A stretch of 64,000 bases of DNA from Mycolicibacterium setense (GTDB lineage: Bacteria; Actinomycetota; Actinomycetes; Mycobacteriales; Mycobacteriaceae). Positions 42,517-51,369 of this stretch are shown piece by piece (position 1 is the first letter of the stretch; every line of letters starts with the position of its first letter). The position numbers and the translations under genes are program-made. Under the pieces are notes generated by a model. The model made no database searches. It was not told the origin of the DNA and was given only the letters and a program-made list of their open reading frames with translations. The DNA is taken from NCBI RefSeq assembly GCF_000805385.1, contig NZ_JTJW01000003.1:558001-622000 (forward strand). The letters are read 5' to 3'.

Positions 42517-43650
42517 TTATGGCGCGATGCTGGCGCGGACGTCGCGCTTGCCATCGGCCGCGGTGAACGCTTCGTTGATGTCATCGAGTGAGTACGACGC
42601 CGCGGCGAGTCGCTCGAACGGCAGCTGGTGCTGGTAACGGTCGAGGAAGGTCAACGCGCGGGACAGGACTGCCGGGTCATAGAGCGAGACCCCGACCATG
42701 GTCTTGTTGGTGAAGACGAACCGTGACGGGTCGAACGCGAACGTCTTGCCGATGTTGATGTTGCCGATCTCGACGTAGCGGCCGAACTGGGCGAGCATCT
42801 GGAGACCCTCGTCGATGGCCGACGGGTGTCCGACAACCTCGACCACCACGTCGGCGCCCTGGCCGTCGGTCAACTTGCGTACGGCTTTGGCGCGGTCCTT
42901 GGGCGTGGCGACCTCGTTGAGGTCGATCACCGAGTCAGCTCCGAATGCAGTTGCCAGTTCCAGCCTTTCGGGAACGCCGTCGATGGCGATCACGTTGGCC
43001 GCCCCGCGCGCCTTGGCCACGGCCACCGCGTAGAGACCGAGTGCGCCGGCACCCTGAACCACGACGTGCTCGCCGAGTTGCAGATCGACCCGTTCAAGTC
43101 CATACATGACCTGCGACAGCGCGCAGTTCGCGCCTGCGGCGATGTCATCGCTCAGGGTGTCGGGAACCGCGTAAACCACTGCGCCGGCGGGCAACAGGTA
43201 GTAGTCGCCGTAGCCGCCGACAAAATAGGGCGGTTCGTCGGCGCGGCCCAACATCGCCATTTTCAGGTTCAGGCAGGCGTTACGGCGTCCCGCCAGGCAG
43301 TTGCGGCACCTGTGGCAGCAGTAGAAGTACGGGAACACCACTCGCGTGCCTTCGGCCAACGGTTTGCCGTTGGAGTCGGCGGTCACTCCGTCGCCCAGCA
43401 CCTCGATGGCGCCGACCATCTCGTGACCCAAGACGGTGGGTAGCTGTCCACCCAAGCCGCGGGTGGCGAAGGTGCCATGCCAGGCATGTACATCTGAACC
43501 GCAGATGTTCGTCCGCAGAACACGGACCAGAACTTCTCCGGGCCGGACGTCAGGCAACGTCACCGTTTCGATCTGAAATGGTTTGCCGGGTTCGTCGAAG
43601 CGCGCGATGCGTCCAGTTCGAGAAGTGTTGGCCTGAGATGTGGAGTGCAC
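42517..43650 (-). CDS. Zinc-dependent alcohol dehydrogenase
   Basis: This 377-residue medium-chain dehydrogenase has the catalytic zinc ligand Cys in TNICGSDVHAWHG and the GHEMVGAIEVLGDG His-Glu pair. A structural zinc cluster CCHRCRNCLAGRRNAC is present, as is the NAD motif VVQGAGALGLYAVAVAKARG. GTG 43650 follows AAGGAA. It should oxidise a primary or secondary alcohol and pass the product to the aldehyde dehydrogenase next to it. Confidence 0.92.
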   Translation of the reverse strand: MHSTSQANTSRTGRIARFDEPGKPFQIETVTLPDVRPGEVLVRVLRTNICGSDVHAWHGTFATRGLGGQLPTVLGHEMVGAIEVLGDGVTADSNGKPLAEGTRVVFPYFYCCHRCRNCLAGRRNACLNLKMAMLGRADEPPYFVGGYGDYYLLPAGAVVYAVPDTLSDDIAAGANCALSQVMYGLERVDLQLGEHVVVQGAGALGLYAVAVAKARGAANVIAIDGVPERLELATAFGADSVIDLNEVATPKDRAKAVRKLTDGQGADVVVEVVGHPSAIDEGLQMLAQFGRYVEIGNINIGKTFAFDPSRFVFTNKTMVGVSLYDPAVLSRALTFLDRYQHQLPFERLAAASYSLDDINEAFTAADGKRDVRASIAP

Positions 43651-43659
43651 AGTGTTCCT

Positions 43660-45243
43660 TCAGTTGCTGGTGGGTTCGAGGCTGAACCGCTGCCGCAGAT
43701 CGCGTTTGAGCAGTTTGCCGCTGGGGTTCTTGGGCAGGGAGTCGACGAAGAAGATCTGTTTGGGGGTCTTGAACCCGGCGAGATGGTCACGGCAGTGACG
43801 TAGGACCTCGTCTTCGGTCACGGTGGTACCGGCGCGAGTCACCACCGCGGCGACGACAGCTTCCACCCAGATCGGGTGGGCCACCCCGAAGACCGCGGCC
43901 TCTTCTATCCCGCTGTGCCGGTAGAGAACTTCTTCGACCTCGCGGCTGGCGACATTCTCGCCGCCGGTTTTGATCATGTCCTTCTTGCGGTCCACGACAT
44001 GCAGCAGGCCGTGCTCGTCGTAGAAGCCCAGGTCGCCGGAATGGAACCAGCCGCCCGCGAAGGCTTGGGCGGTCTTGTCGTCATCGTCGAGGTAGCCGAG
44101 CATCAGATGCGGGCTGCGGTGGGCGATTTCACCGACCGTCCCGGGCTCGACCGGAACATCGTTGTCGTCGAGGATCACGGTTTCGACGTTGACCACGGGT
44201 CGGCCCGCCGCGCCCGCGTGGGCATCCTGCTCGGCAGGACCAAGGGCTGAGGCCAGTGGGGCCATCTCGGTCTGGCCGTAGAAGTTCCACAGGCGCAGAT
44301 TGGGCAGCCGCCTGCGCATCTCGTGCAGGATCTCGGTGGGCATCGGCGAGGCGCCGTAGTACCCCTTGCGCAGGCTGGACAGGTCGACCTCGTCGAACAC
44401 GGGACTGCGCAGCAGGCTGATCCACACCGTCGGTGGCGCAAAGTAATTGGTGACGCCGTCGCGCTCGATCGTCCGCAGCACCAGCTCTGGATCCGGCCGG
44501 GGCAGGATGATGCTGGTGGCGCCCAGGTAGATGTCGGTGGCCAGGAAGTTGTCCAGCTGCGCGCAGTGATACAAGGGCAGGGAGTGAATTTCGACGTCGT
44601 CGCCGGACATCGAGCCCGCCACGATGGTGCTGATGTACTGCCACATCAAGCTGCGGCTGCTGTGCATGACGCCCTTGGGCCGAGATTCGGTGCCGCTGGT
44701 GTACATCACCCGCAGCAGCTGATCGTCCTCGATCCGGCAATCGGGAACGTCCGCGGTGGTGGTGAGCCATTCGGCGAAATCAGGCCAGTCGCCCGGACCT
44801 GACTGGCCGGTGGGGACAAGTGCTGCCTTCGTGCGAACCGCAGTCCCAGCCATTGCCCGTTCGGCCACCGGGATCAGGTCGGCCTCGACGATGAATCCGG
44901 CGGCCTGGCTGTGGCCGAGGATATAGGAGATCTCGTCGGGCATCAGCATGAAATTGATTGGCACCAGCACCACGCCGGCGCGGGCGGTGGCGAAGGCCAA
45001 TACCGCGTACTGCCAGCAGTTGCGCGACAACAACGCGAGTCGCTCTCCGGGAAGGAGACCGTTCTCGTGCAATGCGGCCGCGGCGCGATCCACCAGGTGA
45101 TCGAACTCGGCGAAACTCAGGGTGACGTCGCCATCGATGATGGCTGTCTTCCCAGGTTGTTTACGCGCCGACCGGCGGGGGATATCTGCGAGGCTGTGGC
45201 TGTGAGCCCGGGCGATGACGGCGGCAAGGTCGTCGGAATGCAT
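43660..45243 (-). CDS. Acyl-CoA synthetase (FadD-type, ANL superfamily)
   Basis: This 527-residue adenylate-forming enzyme has the P-loop YTSGTESRPKGVMHS, NFYGQTEMAPLAS, GWFHSGDLGFYDEHG and the C-terminal lysine in KNPSGKLLKRDLRQR. It would activate a carboxylic acid substrate to its CoA ester. Start ATG 45243 is seven bases after TACTCT, so the operon mRNA begins without a leader. It is the first of eleven genes on the minus strand that run to the terminator at 33765-33803. Confidence 0.92.
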   Translation of the reverse strand: MHSDDLAAVIARAHSHSLADIPRRSARKQPGKTAIIDGDVTLSFAEFDHLVDRAAAALHENGLLPGERLALLSRNCWQYAVLAFATARAGVVLVPINFMLMPDEISYILGHSQAAGFIVEADLIPVAERAMAGTAVRTKAALVPTGQSGPGDWPDFAEWLTTTADVPDCRIEDDQLLRVMYTSGTESRPKGVMHSSRSLMWQYISTIVAGSMSGDDVEIHSLPLYHCAQLDNFLATDIYLGATSIILPRPDPELVLRTIERDGVTNYFAPPTVWISLLRSPVFDEVDLSSLRKGYYGASPMPTEILHEMRRRLPNLRLWNFYGQTEMAPLASALGPAEQDAHAGAAGRPVVNVETVILDDNDVPVEPGTVGEIAHRSPHLMLGYLDDDDKTAQAFAGGWFHSGDLGFYDEHGLLHVVDRKKDMIKTGGENVASREVEEVLYRHSGIEEAAVFGVAHPIWVEAVVAAVVTRAGTTVTEDEVLRHCRDHLAGFKTPKQIFFVDSLPKNPSGKLLKRDLRQRFSLEPTSN

Positions 45244-45250
45244 GATCGGC

Positions 45251-45256
45251 AGAGTA
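45251..45256 (-). promoter_or_regulatory. -10 box of the eleven-gene operon
   Basis: TACTCT on the minus strand lies seven bases before ATG 45243. It is the only clear promoter seen for the operon that ends at 33803. Confidence 0.55.
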
Positions 45257-45345
45257 GGCACGCCAACGGTCACTGCGGTGGTTCGTCTCCCGCTCAGTAG
45301 ACAGGGAGGGCGCGGTGCGGGCCTCATCCTTCGATACTCGAATCC

Positions 45346-47271
45346 ATGACCGCTACCACTGAATCCTCGTCACTCGCGGATCGTGCCCCAGACCCTGACG
45401 TCCTGCGCGCCCATCTCCTGGAGGCGGATCCTGGTGTCCTGGTCGCGGTGTTGGCGCAGATGACAGGTGATCCGGCGGTCATCGATCGGTACGCATCCCA
45501 GATCGATCACGTTCCCGATCCGCCCGAGCGAGCCGGAACGACCGATCCCCAGACGGCCGAGATGCTGGCGGACGAAATCATTGCCGCGCTCGGCCAGCCG
45601 CGTCCGGTTGGTGCGCTGCCGGTAGACGATCGCGAGTTCTTCGCCAGCCTGCTCCCGATTGCGCTGGGCGGTCCCGTCGACGACGAACACGTCGACCTGC
45701 TGTTGGAGCAAGGCGGATTCCGGCCGTCACATCCGACGTTGCCGCGCACCACGCCGATTCCCTCGTCCACCACGGTGGCTATCATCGGCGCCGGTATCGC
45801 AGGCATCGCGGTCGCGCTGGCCGCTGCTGAGGAGGGCGTGCAGTTCGAGATCTTCGACCGCAACGACGAAGTGGGCGGCACCTGGCTGACCACCACCTAC
45901 CCGGGCATCGGCGTGGATACTCCGTCGGCGTATTACTCGCTGTCACGCGAAGTGAACCCGGACTGGTCGAACTATTATCCGCAGGGCGCGGAGTACCAGG
46001 CCTATCTTGTCTCGCTGACCGACAAGCACGATCTGCGCCGCCACATCCGGTTCGGTACCGAGGTCGAAGCGTTGTGGTGGGACGAGGAGCGGGAGCAGTG
46101 GGAGATCCACTCCCGCTCTGCCGATGGCACCCAGAGCATCGACCGTGCCAGGGTCGTCGTCACGGCGGCCGGCTACCTGAACCGCCCCCGATTCCCGGAG
46201 ATCAAGGGTTCAGATAGTTTCGCTGGCACGAGTATTCACTCGGCGCAGTGGGACCCGTCACTGGATCTGACGGGTAAGAAGATCGCGGTGATCGGCGCCG
46301 GCTGTACTGCGGTCCAGATCATCGACGCCTGTGTCGACGAGGTCGAGCACTTGACCGTCTTCCAACGTCAGCCGCACTGGGTCGCCCCCCGAAAGCGCCC
46401 CTCCGACGAGGTGCCCGAACACCGACGCTACCTCGGGCGTGCACTGCCGTTCTATTCGATGTGGCACCGGCTCAAGTCGTACTGGGGCACGGCGGACAAC
46501 AACTACCCGATCATCCTGCAGGACCCCGAATGGTCCAAGACGCACCTGTCGATCTCGCCGACGAACGACGTGCTTCTGCAGATGTGCCTGGACTACATCG
46601 ACCGGATGTTCGGTGCTGAAACAGAATTGGCGCAGAAGGTGACGCCGGATTTCGCCCCGTACGGCAAGCGGATCATCCGTGACCCAGGCGGTTACTACGC
46701 CGCGCTCACTCGCGACCACGTCGACGTCGAGGCGAGCGAACCCGCGGAGATCAACGAGCGCGGCATCGTCACCGCCGATGGTCGCCAGATCGACCTCGAC
46801 GTGATCATCTACGCAACCGGTTACCATCTGGATTTCCTGTCCACTGTGGATATTCGGGGCAGGGACGGTAAGACCCTGGCCCAGGTGTGGGGCGACAGTC
46901 CCAGTGCCTACCGCGGCGGTACCGTACCGGGGTTCCCGAATCTGTTCATCACCTCCGCGCCGAACTACAGCCCGGGACATGGTGCAGGGGCCAACTTCTC
47001 GATGGAGATCTTGGCGCACTACATCCTCGAGTGCCTGCAGCTGATGGCGCTGCGCGGCGCGTCGACCATGGAAGTCACCCAGTCCGCGTTCGAGGATTAC
47101 GTCGACGGGATCGACAAGACCATGCAGGGCACAGTGTGGTGTCACACCCCTAACGCGCACACCTACTACCGATCGCAGTCCGGACGCGTCGTGGTGGCCA
47201 CGCCGTACCGCCTGGTGGATCTGTGGCACCAGCACCGCGCGCCGATCGAGCAGGATTTCGTTCTCCGATGA
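45346..47271 (+). CDS. Baeyer-Villiger monooxygenase (flavin type, HAPMO-like length)
   Basis: The 641-residue enzyme has two Rossmann motifs, GAGIAG (148-153, FAD) and GAGCTA (317-322, NADPH). The Baeyer-Villiger fingerprint FAGTSIHSAQW is at 292-302. It should convert a ketone to an ester or lactone. An N-terminal extension of about 140 residues precedes the FAD domain, as in 4-hydroxyacetophenone monooxygenase, which has the same total length. ATG 45346 is divergent from the acyl-CoA synthetase. The following SDR overlaps by four bases (ATGA), so alcohol oxidation and ring expansion may be coupled. Confidence 0.92.
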   Translation: MTATTESSSLADRAPDPDVLRAHLLEADPGVLVAVLAQMTGDPAVIDRYASQIDHVPDPPERAGTTDPQTAEMLADEIIAALGQPRPVGALPVDDREFFASLLPIALGGPVDDEHVDLLLEQGGFRPSHPTLPRTTPIPSSTTVAIIGAGIAGIAVALAAAEEGVQFEIFDRNDEVGGTWLTTTYPGIGVDTPSAYYSLSREVNPDWSNYYPQGAEYQAYLVSLTDKHDLRRHIRFGTEVEALWWDEEREQWEIHSRSADGTQSIDRARVVVTAAGYLNRPRFPEIKGSDSFAGTSIHSAQWDPSLDLTGKKIAVIGAGCTAVQIIDACVDEVEHLTVFQRQPHWVAPRKRPSDEVPEHRRYLGRALPFYSMWHRLKSYWGTADNNYPIILQDPEWSKTHLSISPTNDVLLQMCLDYIDRMFGAETELAQKVTPDFAPYGKRIIRDPGGYYAALTRDHVDVEASEPAEINERGIVTADGRQIDLDVIIYATGYHLDFLSTVDIRGRDGKTLAQVWGDSPSAYRGGTVPGFPNLFITSAPNYSPGHGAGANFSMEILAHYILECLQLMALRGASTMEVTQSAFEDYVDGIDKTMQGTVWCHTPNAHTYYRSQSGRVVVATPYRLVDLWHQHRAPIEQDFVLR

Positions 47272-48155
47272 GCCAGATGCTCGCCGGTAAAACGGCATTG
47301 GTCACCGGAAGCAGCCGCGGCATTGGTCGCGCGATCGCCCAGCGGCTGGCGGCGGAAGGCGCGACCGTGGCCGTGACCGCGCGCTCCCACACCCCGACAC
47401 CGTCCACGCGGGCCGGGGTCACCGAGGCGATCCCGGGAACGATCGAGGAGACCATCGCTCTCATCGAAGACGCCGGGGGATCGGCCTTCGGAGTGGCTGC
47501 CGATCTCGAGGACGCCACCGCCCGTGACGGATTGATCGATGCTGTCATCGAACGCACGGGTCGGCTGGACATCCTGGTCAACAACGCCGGCTATGCCGAC
47601 TATTCGGTCATCGAGGACATGCCGGTCGAGACCTTCGACCGTACTGTGGAGCATTATCTGAAGGCGCCGTTCGCGTTGACGAAAGCCGCTGTGCCGCACA
47701 TGCGTGCGCAGGGCGCAGGGTGGATCGTCAATATCGGCTCGGTGACCGGTGTGGCCCCGGTCCGGCCGTACCGGGATTACAACAAGACCGCGGGCGACGT
47801 GATCTACGCGTCGTGCAAGGCCGCACTGCACCGGTTCACCCAGGGCGTGGCTGCGGAACTACTGGACGCCGACATCGCGGTGAACTGCGTCGGACCGTCG
47901 ACCGCGGTGCGCACGCCCGGTGCGGCGTCGCTGATTCCGGACACTTTTCCCACCGAACCCGTTGAGTACCTGGCCGAGACGGTGCTGGCGATGTGCCATC
48001 TGCCCGCTGCGGAGCGGACCGGCCTGGTGGCATTCAGCCTCCACTACCCGTGGTCGCAACAACTTCCGGTGCACTCACTCGACGGTGCGACGGTGTTGCC
48101 GCCGTTGCAGCCGCCGGCGTCCGCGAACCCCAACATTCTCGACGCGGGAATCTAG
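47268..48155 (+). CDS. Short-chain dehydrogenase/reductase
   Basis: The 295-residue SDR has ALVTGSSRGIGRAIAQRLA, ILVNNAGYADYS and NIGSVTGVAP. The usual YxxxK is replaced around RDYNKTAGDVIYASCK, where YASCK is the likely catalytic pair. The C terminus is proline-rich. It is cotranscribed with the Baeyer-Villiger enzyme and could make its ketone substrate. It converges with the gene at 48165. Confidence 0.83.
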   Translation: MSQMLAGKTALVTGSSRGIGRAIAQRLAAEGATVAVTARSHTPTPSTRAGVTEAIPGTIEETIALIEDAGGSAFGVAADLEDATARDGLIDAVIERTGRLDILVNNAGYADYSVIEDMPVETFDRTVEHYLKAPFALTKAAVPHMRAQGAGWIVNIGSVTGVAPVRPYRDYNKTAGDVIYASCKAALHRFTQGVAAELLDADIAVNCVGPSTAVRTPGAASLIPDTFPTEPVEYLAETVLAMCHLPAAERTGLVAFSLHYPWSQQLPVHSLDGATVLPPLQPPASANPNILDAGI

Positions 48156-48164
48156 CCGGTCGGC

Positions 48165-49148
48165 CTAGAGCACGGGGGCGGCCAGCTCGCAGAAGCTGTG
48201 GCATACCCGGTCGCGGACGATCATGTCCGTAGTCTCCGGATCGAACCAGCGATCGACCACCGCCCAGTGGATCGGGTGCATGAGGTAGGGACCCATCAGA
48301 CCGTCGACGTCGGTGAATTCCTGCTCGAAGACGTGGGTCCATTCGCTGGTTCCGATGGCCTGCTCGACCCGGCTCAATTGCCAGGCGGCGATGGTCGGGA
48401 CATATCGCGGCATCATCGCGAGCTCACGCTCGAATGCCGTGACGGTCTCGGCCTCGACCTCAGCGGGAACCCGCAGCAGCAGTGCGCGATACACGGTGCC
48501 GCTATCCCTGCGGGCCGGAGCGCCCCGGTAGGTCACCCCATTGACGTGGGTAATCGCCGGGTCGGACAGCGCGGCATCAAAACCGCTTTTCGCCCAGGCA
48601 TCTTCGTCGGAGAACCGCAGATGCACCAGGATGTCACCACCGTTGCGCGATCCGGACAGCGTCGGCTGCACCAATGCCTTTGACGCGCCACTTCTCTCGG
48701 CCGTGTCACGCAGCGCGTCGAGAACCCGGCCCCGTTCGGACTCGGCAACATCTACCAGTCGAGTGACCCCGAACGTGGGTGCACCGGTCGAGGGGACCGG
48801 CGGCGCTGGCGCGACCGCCTCCTCGTCGATGTCTCCAGCGGCCGACGCGACACTGCGGTCGCGTTCGACGACAAGGTCGGTGATGCTGTCCCACCACTGG
48901 GCGACGGCCGGATCAGGGCGGCCCTGCCACGTCATCTGCCACCACGCCTGCGGACTGGGCAGCGACCAGGTGATGGTGACGACGTTGGACCGGTCGTCGA
49001 ACCAGATGGGCGGGCTGACGAGCACGTCCCGCAATGTCATACCGCGCGCACGGGCACCCGGGGCATACCCGGACAGGTACGCGTCGATGAACCTCTGCGC
49101 ACAGCCTGGTGCGGTGACCACCCGGTCGATGACGAAAACCTCAGCCAT
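48165..49148 (-). CDS. Protein with C-terminal A/B-barrel (Dabb-like) domain, function unknown
   Basis: The 327-residue protein appears to be made of repeated ferredoxin-like units. The C-terminal part (YRALLLRVPAEVEAETVTAF through IHWAVVDRWFDPE) matches the dimeric alpha-beta barrel / Dabb pattern. The N-terminal part (VFVIDRVVTAPGCAQRFIDA, NVVTITWSLPSPQAWWQM) may be a second copy. Such proteins can be small-molecule oxygenases, cyclases or stress proteins. ATG 49148 is six bases after TAATCT. It converges with the Baeyer-Villiger/SDR pair and is divergent from the Old Yellow Enzyme gene. Confidence 0.7.
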   Translation of the reverse strand: MAEVFVIDRVVTAPGCAQRFIDAYLSGYAPGARARGMTLRDVLVSPPIWFDDRSNVVTITWSLPSPQAWWQMTWQGRPDPAVAQWWDSITDLVVERDRSVASAAGDIDEEAVAPAPPVPSTGAPTFGVTRLVDVAESERGRVLDALRDTAERSGASKALVQPTLSGSRNGGDILVHLRFSDEDAWAKSGFDAALSDPAITHVNGVTYRGAPARRDSGTVYRALLLRVPAEVEAETVTAFERELAMMPRYVPTIAAWQLSRVEQAIGTSEWTHVFEQEFTDVDGLMGPYLMHPIHWAVVDRWFDPETTDMIVRDRVCHSFCELAAPVL

Positions 49149-49154
49149 CACGCG

Positions 49155-49160
49155 AGATTA
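49155..49160 (-). promoter_or_regulatory. -10 box for leaderless Dabb-like gene mRNA
   Basis: TAATCT on the minus strand lies six bases before ATG 49148 and selects it over the GTG one codon upstream. Confidence 0.5.
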
Positions 49161-49225
49161 CGGCGCGCCACCCCAACTGCATCTATCCGTTCCCGGCCAC
49201 CGGGAACCCACCGTTGACCACTCCG

Positions 49226-49231
49226 TACTCT
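49226..49231 (+). promoter_or_regulatory. -10 box upstream of the Old Yellow Enzyme gene
   Basis: TACTCT is followed by six bases and ATG 49238. That ATG opens a four-codon ORF rather than the enzyme gene, so the mRNA would start on the mini-ORF. Confidence 0.5.
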
Positions 49232-49237
49232 GCGACG

Positions 49238-49252
49238 ATGGTGGCCCGATGA
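49238..49252 (+). CDS. Four-codon leaderless upstream ORF (MVAR)
   Basis: ATG GTG GCC CGA TGA ends so that its TGA overlaps the ATG of the Old Yellow Enzyme gene (ATGA). With the -10 box six bases before it, the transcript would begin with this ATG. Ribosomes could start here without a leader and reinitiate on the enzyme gene, which has no good ribosome-binding site of its own. Confidence 0.4.
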   Translation: MVAR

Positions 49253-50469
49253 CCGATCCGTCCAGCCCAGATCCGTTCGCTCCGGCCCAACTCGGCCCGG
49301 TACGGCTGCGGAATCGCGTGATCAAAGCCGCCACGTCGGAAGGCCGCTCACCCGACGGACTGGTCACCGATGACCTCATCGACTTCCACCGCAGCTTCGC
49401 CGAGGGTGGCGTCGGGATGACCACCGTCGCGTACTGCTGTGTGTCGCCCCAAGGTGCCAGCGCACCCGGTCAGATCGTCATGGACAGCAAGGCGGTACCG
49501 GGCCTGCGCCGGCTCACCGACGCGGTACACGATGCGGGGGCAGCCATTTCGGCACAGCTCGGGCACGCCGGGGTGGTGGCGCAGAAGAAGCTGACCGGTG
49601 TCACGGCTGTAGCGCCGAGCCGGTTCGTCAACCCGACCTCGTTCGCCTATTGCCGTGAGATCACCCGCACCGAAATCGACACGGTGATCACTCAGTTCGG
49701 TGATGCGGCCCGAGTCGCGTTGGACGCCGGGTTCGATGCCGTCGAACTGCACTTCGGTCACCTCTACCTGCCGAGCTCGTTTCTGAGCCCGCTGATCAAC
49801 CGCCGCAAGGACGAATACGGCGGATCCATCGACAATCGGTCACGGCTGGTCCGTGAGATCGCCCGACACGTTCGTGGCGTCGTGGGCGATCAGATCGCGG
49901 TGATCGCCAAACTCGATATGGATGACGGGCTTCCGGGCAGCATCTGGATCGACGAGGCACTCAGGACAGCCCAACTCCTCGACGCGGATGCGACCCTCGA
50001 TGCCATCGAACTCACCCAGGGGTCCTCGGTGTACAAGCCGATGTACCTGTTCCGGGGCGATGTGCCGGTCAAGGAGTTCGCCAAGGTGATGCCACCCGCG
50101 TTGCGCCCGGCGGTCAGGCTCGTCGGCAAGCAGACCATGGGCGTCTACCCGTACCGGGACCTCTACATGCTGGAGGCGGCACGGCAGTTCGTCCCCGTCA
50201 TGCGCAACACCAAACTCATTCTGCTGGGCGGCATCACCGATCGCGACCACCTGGAGACGGGGCTGCGGGAAGGATTCGACTTCCTCGCCATGGGGCGGGC
50301 ATTGCTGCGCGAGCCCGACCGGGTCAACACCATGATGGCCGAACCGGCATCACGCAGCCGCTGCAACCACAACAACAAGTGCATGGTGACCGTGTTCGGC
50401 CGCACACACTGCGTCCTCGATCCCGGCCAACGCTACGGGGCTGCCCTATCCGCCGAGCAGATCACCTAG
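49249..50469 (+). CDS. Old Yellow Enzyme-family NADH:flavin oxidoreductase
   Basis: The 406-residue FMN TIM-barrel begins PFAPAQLGPVRLRNRVIKAA and has AISAQLGHAG, VELHFGHLYLPSSFLSPLIN and RRKDEYGGSIDNRSRLVREI. It ends with the FMN phosphate motif LILLGGITDRDHLETGLREG and FDFLAMGRALL. The Cys segment CNHNNKCMVTVFGRTHC resembles the iron-sulfur or zinc binding tail of dienoyl-CoA-reductase types. It should reduce an activated C=C bond. ATG 49249 overlaps the mini-ORF. The gene end overlaps the convergent esterase by 24 bases. Confidence 0.88.
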   Translation: MTDPSSPDPFAPAQLGPVRLRNRVIKAATSEGRSPDGLVTDDLIDFHRSFAEGGVGMTTVAYCCVSPQGASAPGQIVMDSKAVPGLRRLTDAVHDAGAAISAQLGHAGVVAQKKLTGVTAVAPSRFVNPTSFAYCREITRTEIDTVITQFGDAARVALDAGFDAVELHFGHLYLPSSFLSPLINRRKDEYGGSIDNRSRLVREIARHVRGVVGDQIAVIAKLDMDDGLPGSIWIDEALRTAQLLDADATLDAIELTQGSSVYKPMYLFRGDVPVKEFAKVMPPALRPAVRLVGKQTMGVYPYRDLYMLEAARQFVPVMRNTKLILLGGITDRDHLETGLREGFDFLAMGRALLREPDRVNTMMAEPASRSRCNHNNKCMVTVFGRTHCVLDPGQRYGAALSAEQIT

Positions 50470-51369
50470 CGCGCGACTGGCCTCTCGTCGCGCCCGGTGG
50501 GCGATGTCGAGCATCGGCATCGTCATGAATCCGTGGATGCCACCGTCGAAGGCGCACCGGGTGATCGGCACACCCGCTGCCTCCAGCGCGTCGGCATACG
50601 CGATGCCCTCGTCGCGCAATGGGTCGTGGCCGGTGAGAACCACCACCGCCGGCGGTAATCCGCTGAGGTCGCCCCGCAGAGGCGAGGCGTACGGATGCCG
50701 GCGATCGGTGACCTCGGGCACGTACTGGTCCCAATACCACTGCATCGCCGGCCGCGGGTTGTAGAAGCCTTTCCCGAACAGCCCGTAGGACTCGGTGTCG
50801 AAATCCGCGGCGATCACTGGATATAACAGGAGTTGCCCGGCCAATTCTGGCCCACCGCGGTCGCGGGCCATCAGGGTCGTCACCGCGGCGAGATTGCCGC
50901 CTGCGCTGTCGCCGCCCACGGTGACGCGTGATGGGTCGGCGCCGAAATCGGCGGCGTGCTCGACGGCCCAACTGGTGGCGGCGTAGAAGTCCTCGGCCGC
51001 TGTCGGCCAGCGGTGCTCGGGCGCCAACCGGTACGCCACCGAAACCACCACGGCGGGAATGAGATTGGCCAGGTTGCGGCACAACCCGTCGTGGCTGTCC
51101 AGGTCGCAGAACACGAATCCGCCGCCGTGGGCGAACACCAGCATCGGTAGCGGTTCGGAACTGTCGGGCCGGTAGACGCGGACGTCGATACGTCCGTTGT
51201 CGACGGCGACCTGGTGGTCGGTCACGGAAGCGACCGGCTCGGGATGAGGGTTGGCGACGAAGCGTGCGCGGATCTCGGCGCGGGCCTGCGCGCCAGTCAT
51301 CGTGTGTACGGGCGGGAAGCCTGAATCGAGGGATTCGATCAGATCCGCGATCTGAGGATCGAGGGTCAT
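50446..51369 (-). CDS. Alpha/beta hydrolase, hormone-sensitive-lipase family
   Basis: The 307-residue esterase has the oxyanion motif FAHGGGFVFCD, nucleophile elbow TVGGDSAGGNLAAV, Asp in LTGHDPLRDEG and His in GGIHGFMTMP. It is the second HSL-type enzyme in the window and differs from the one at 35743. ATG 51369 overlaps the IclR gene stop (ATGA), so regulator and esterase are one transcript, controlled by the palindrome upstream of the regulator. Confidence 0.87.
   Translation of the reverse strand: MTLDPQIADLIESLDSGFPPVHTMTGAQARAEIRARFVANPHPEPVASVTDHQVAVDNGRIDVRVYRPDSSEPLPMLVFAHGGGFVFCDLDSHDGLCRNLANLIPAVVVSVAYRLAPEHRWPTAAEDFYAATSWAVEHAADFGADPSRVTVGGDSAGGNLAAVTTLMARDRGGPELAGQLLLYPVIAADFDTESYGLFGKGFYNPRPAMQWYWDQYVPEVTDRRHPYASPLRGDLSGLPPAVVVLTGHDPLRDEGIAYADALEAAGVPITRCAFDGGIHGFMTMPMLDIAHRARREASRALGDLLGG

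Noticed and set aside
48541..49248. Long N-terminal extension of the Old Yellow Enzyme frame
   Set aside because: It is antisense to the Dabb-like gene and precedes the conserved FMN-barrel start at ATG 49249.
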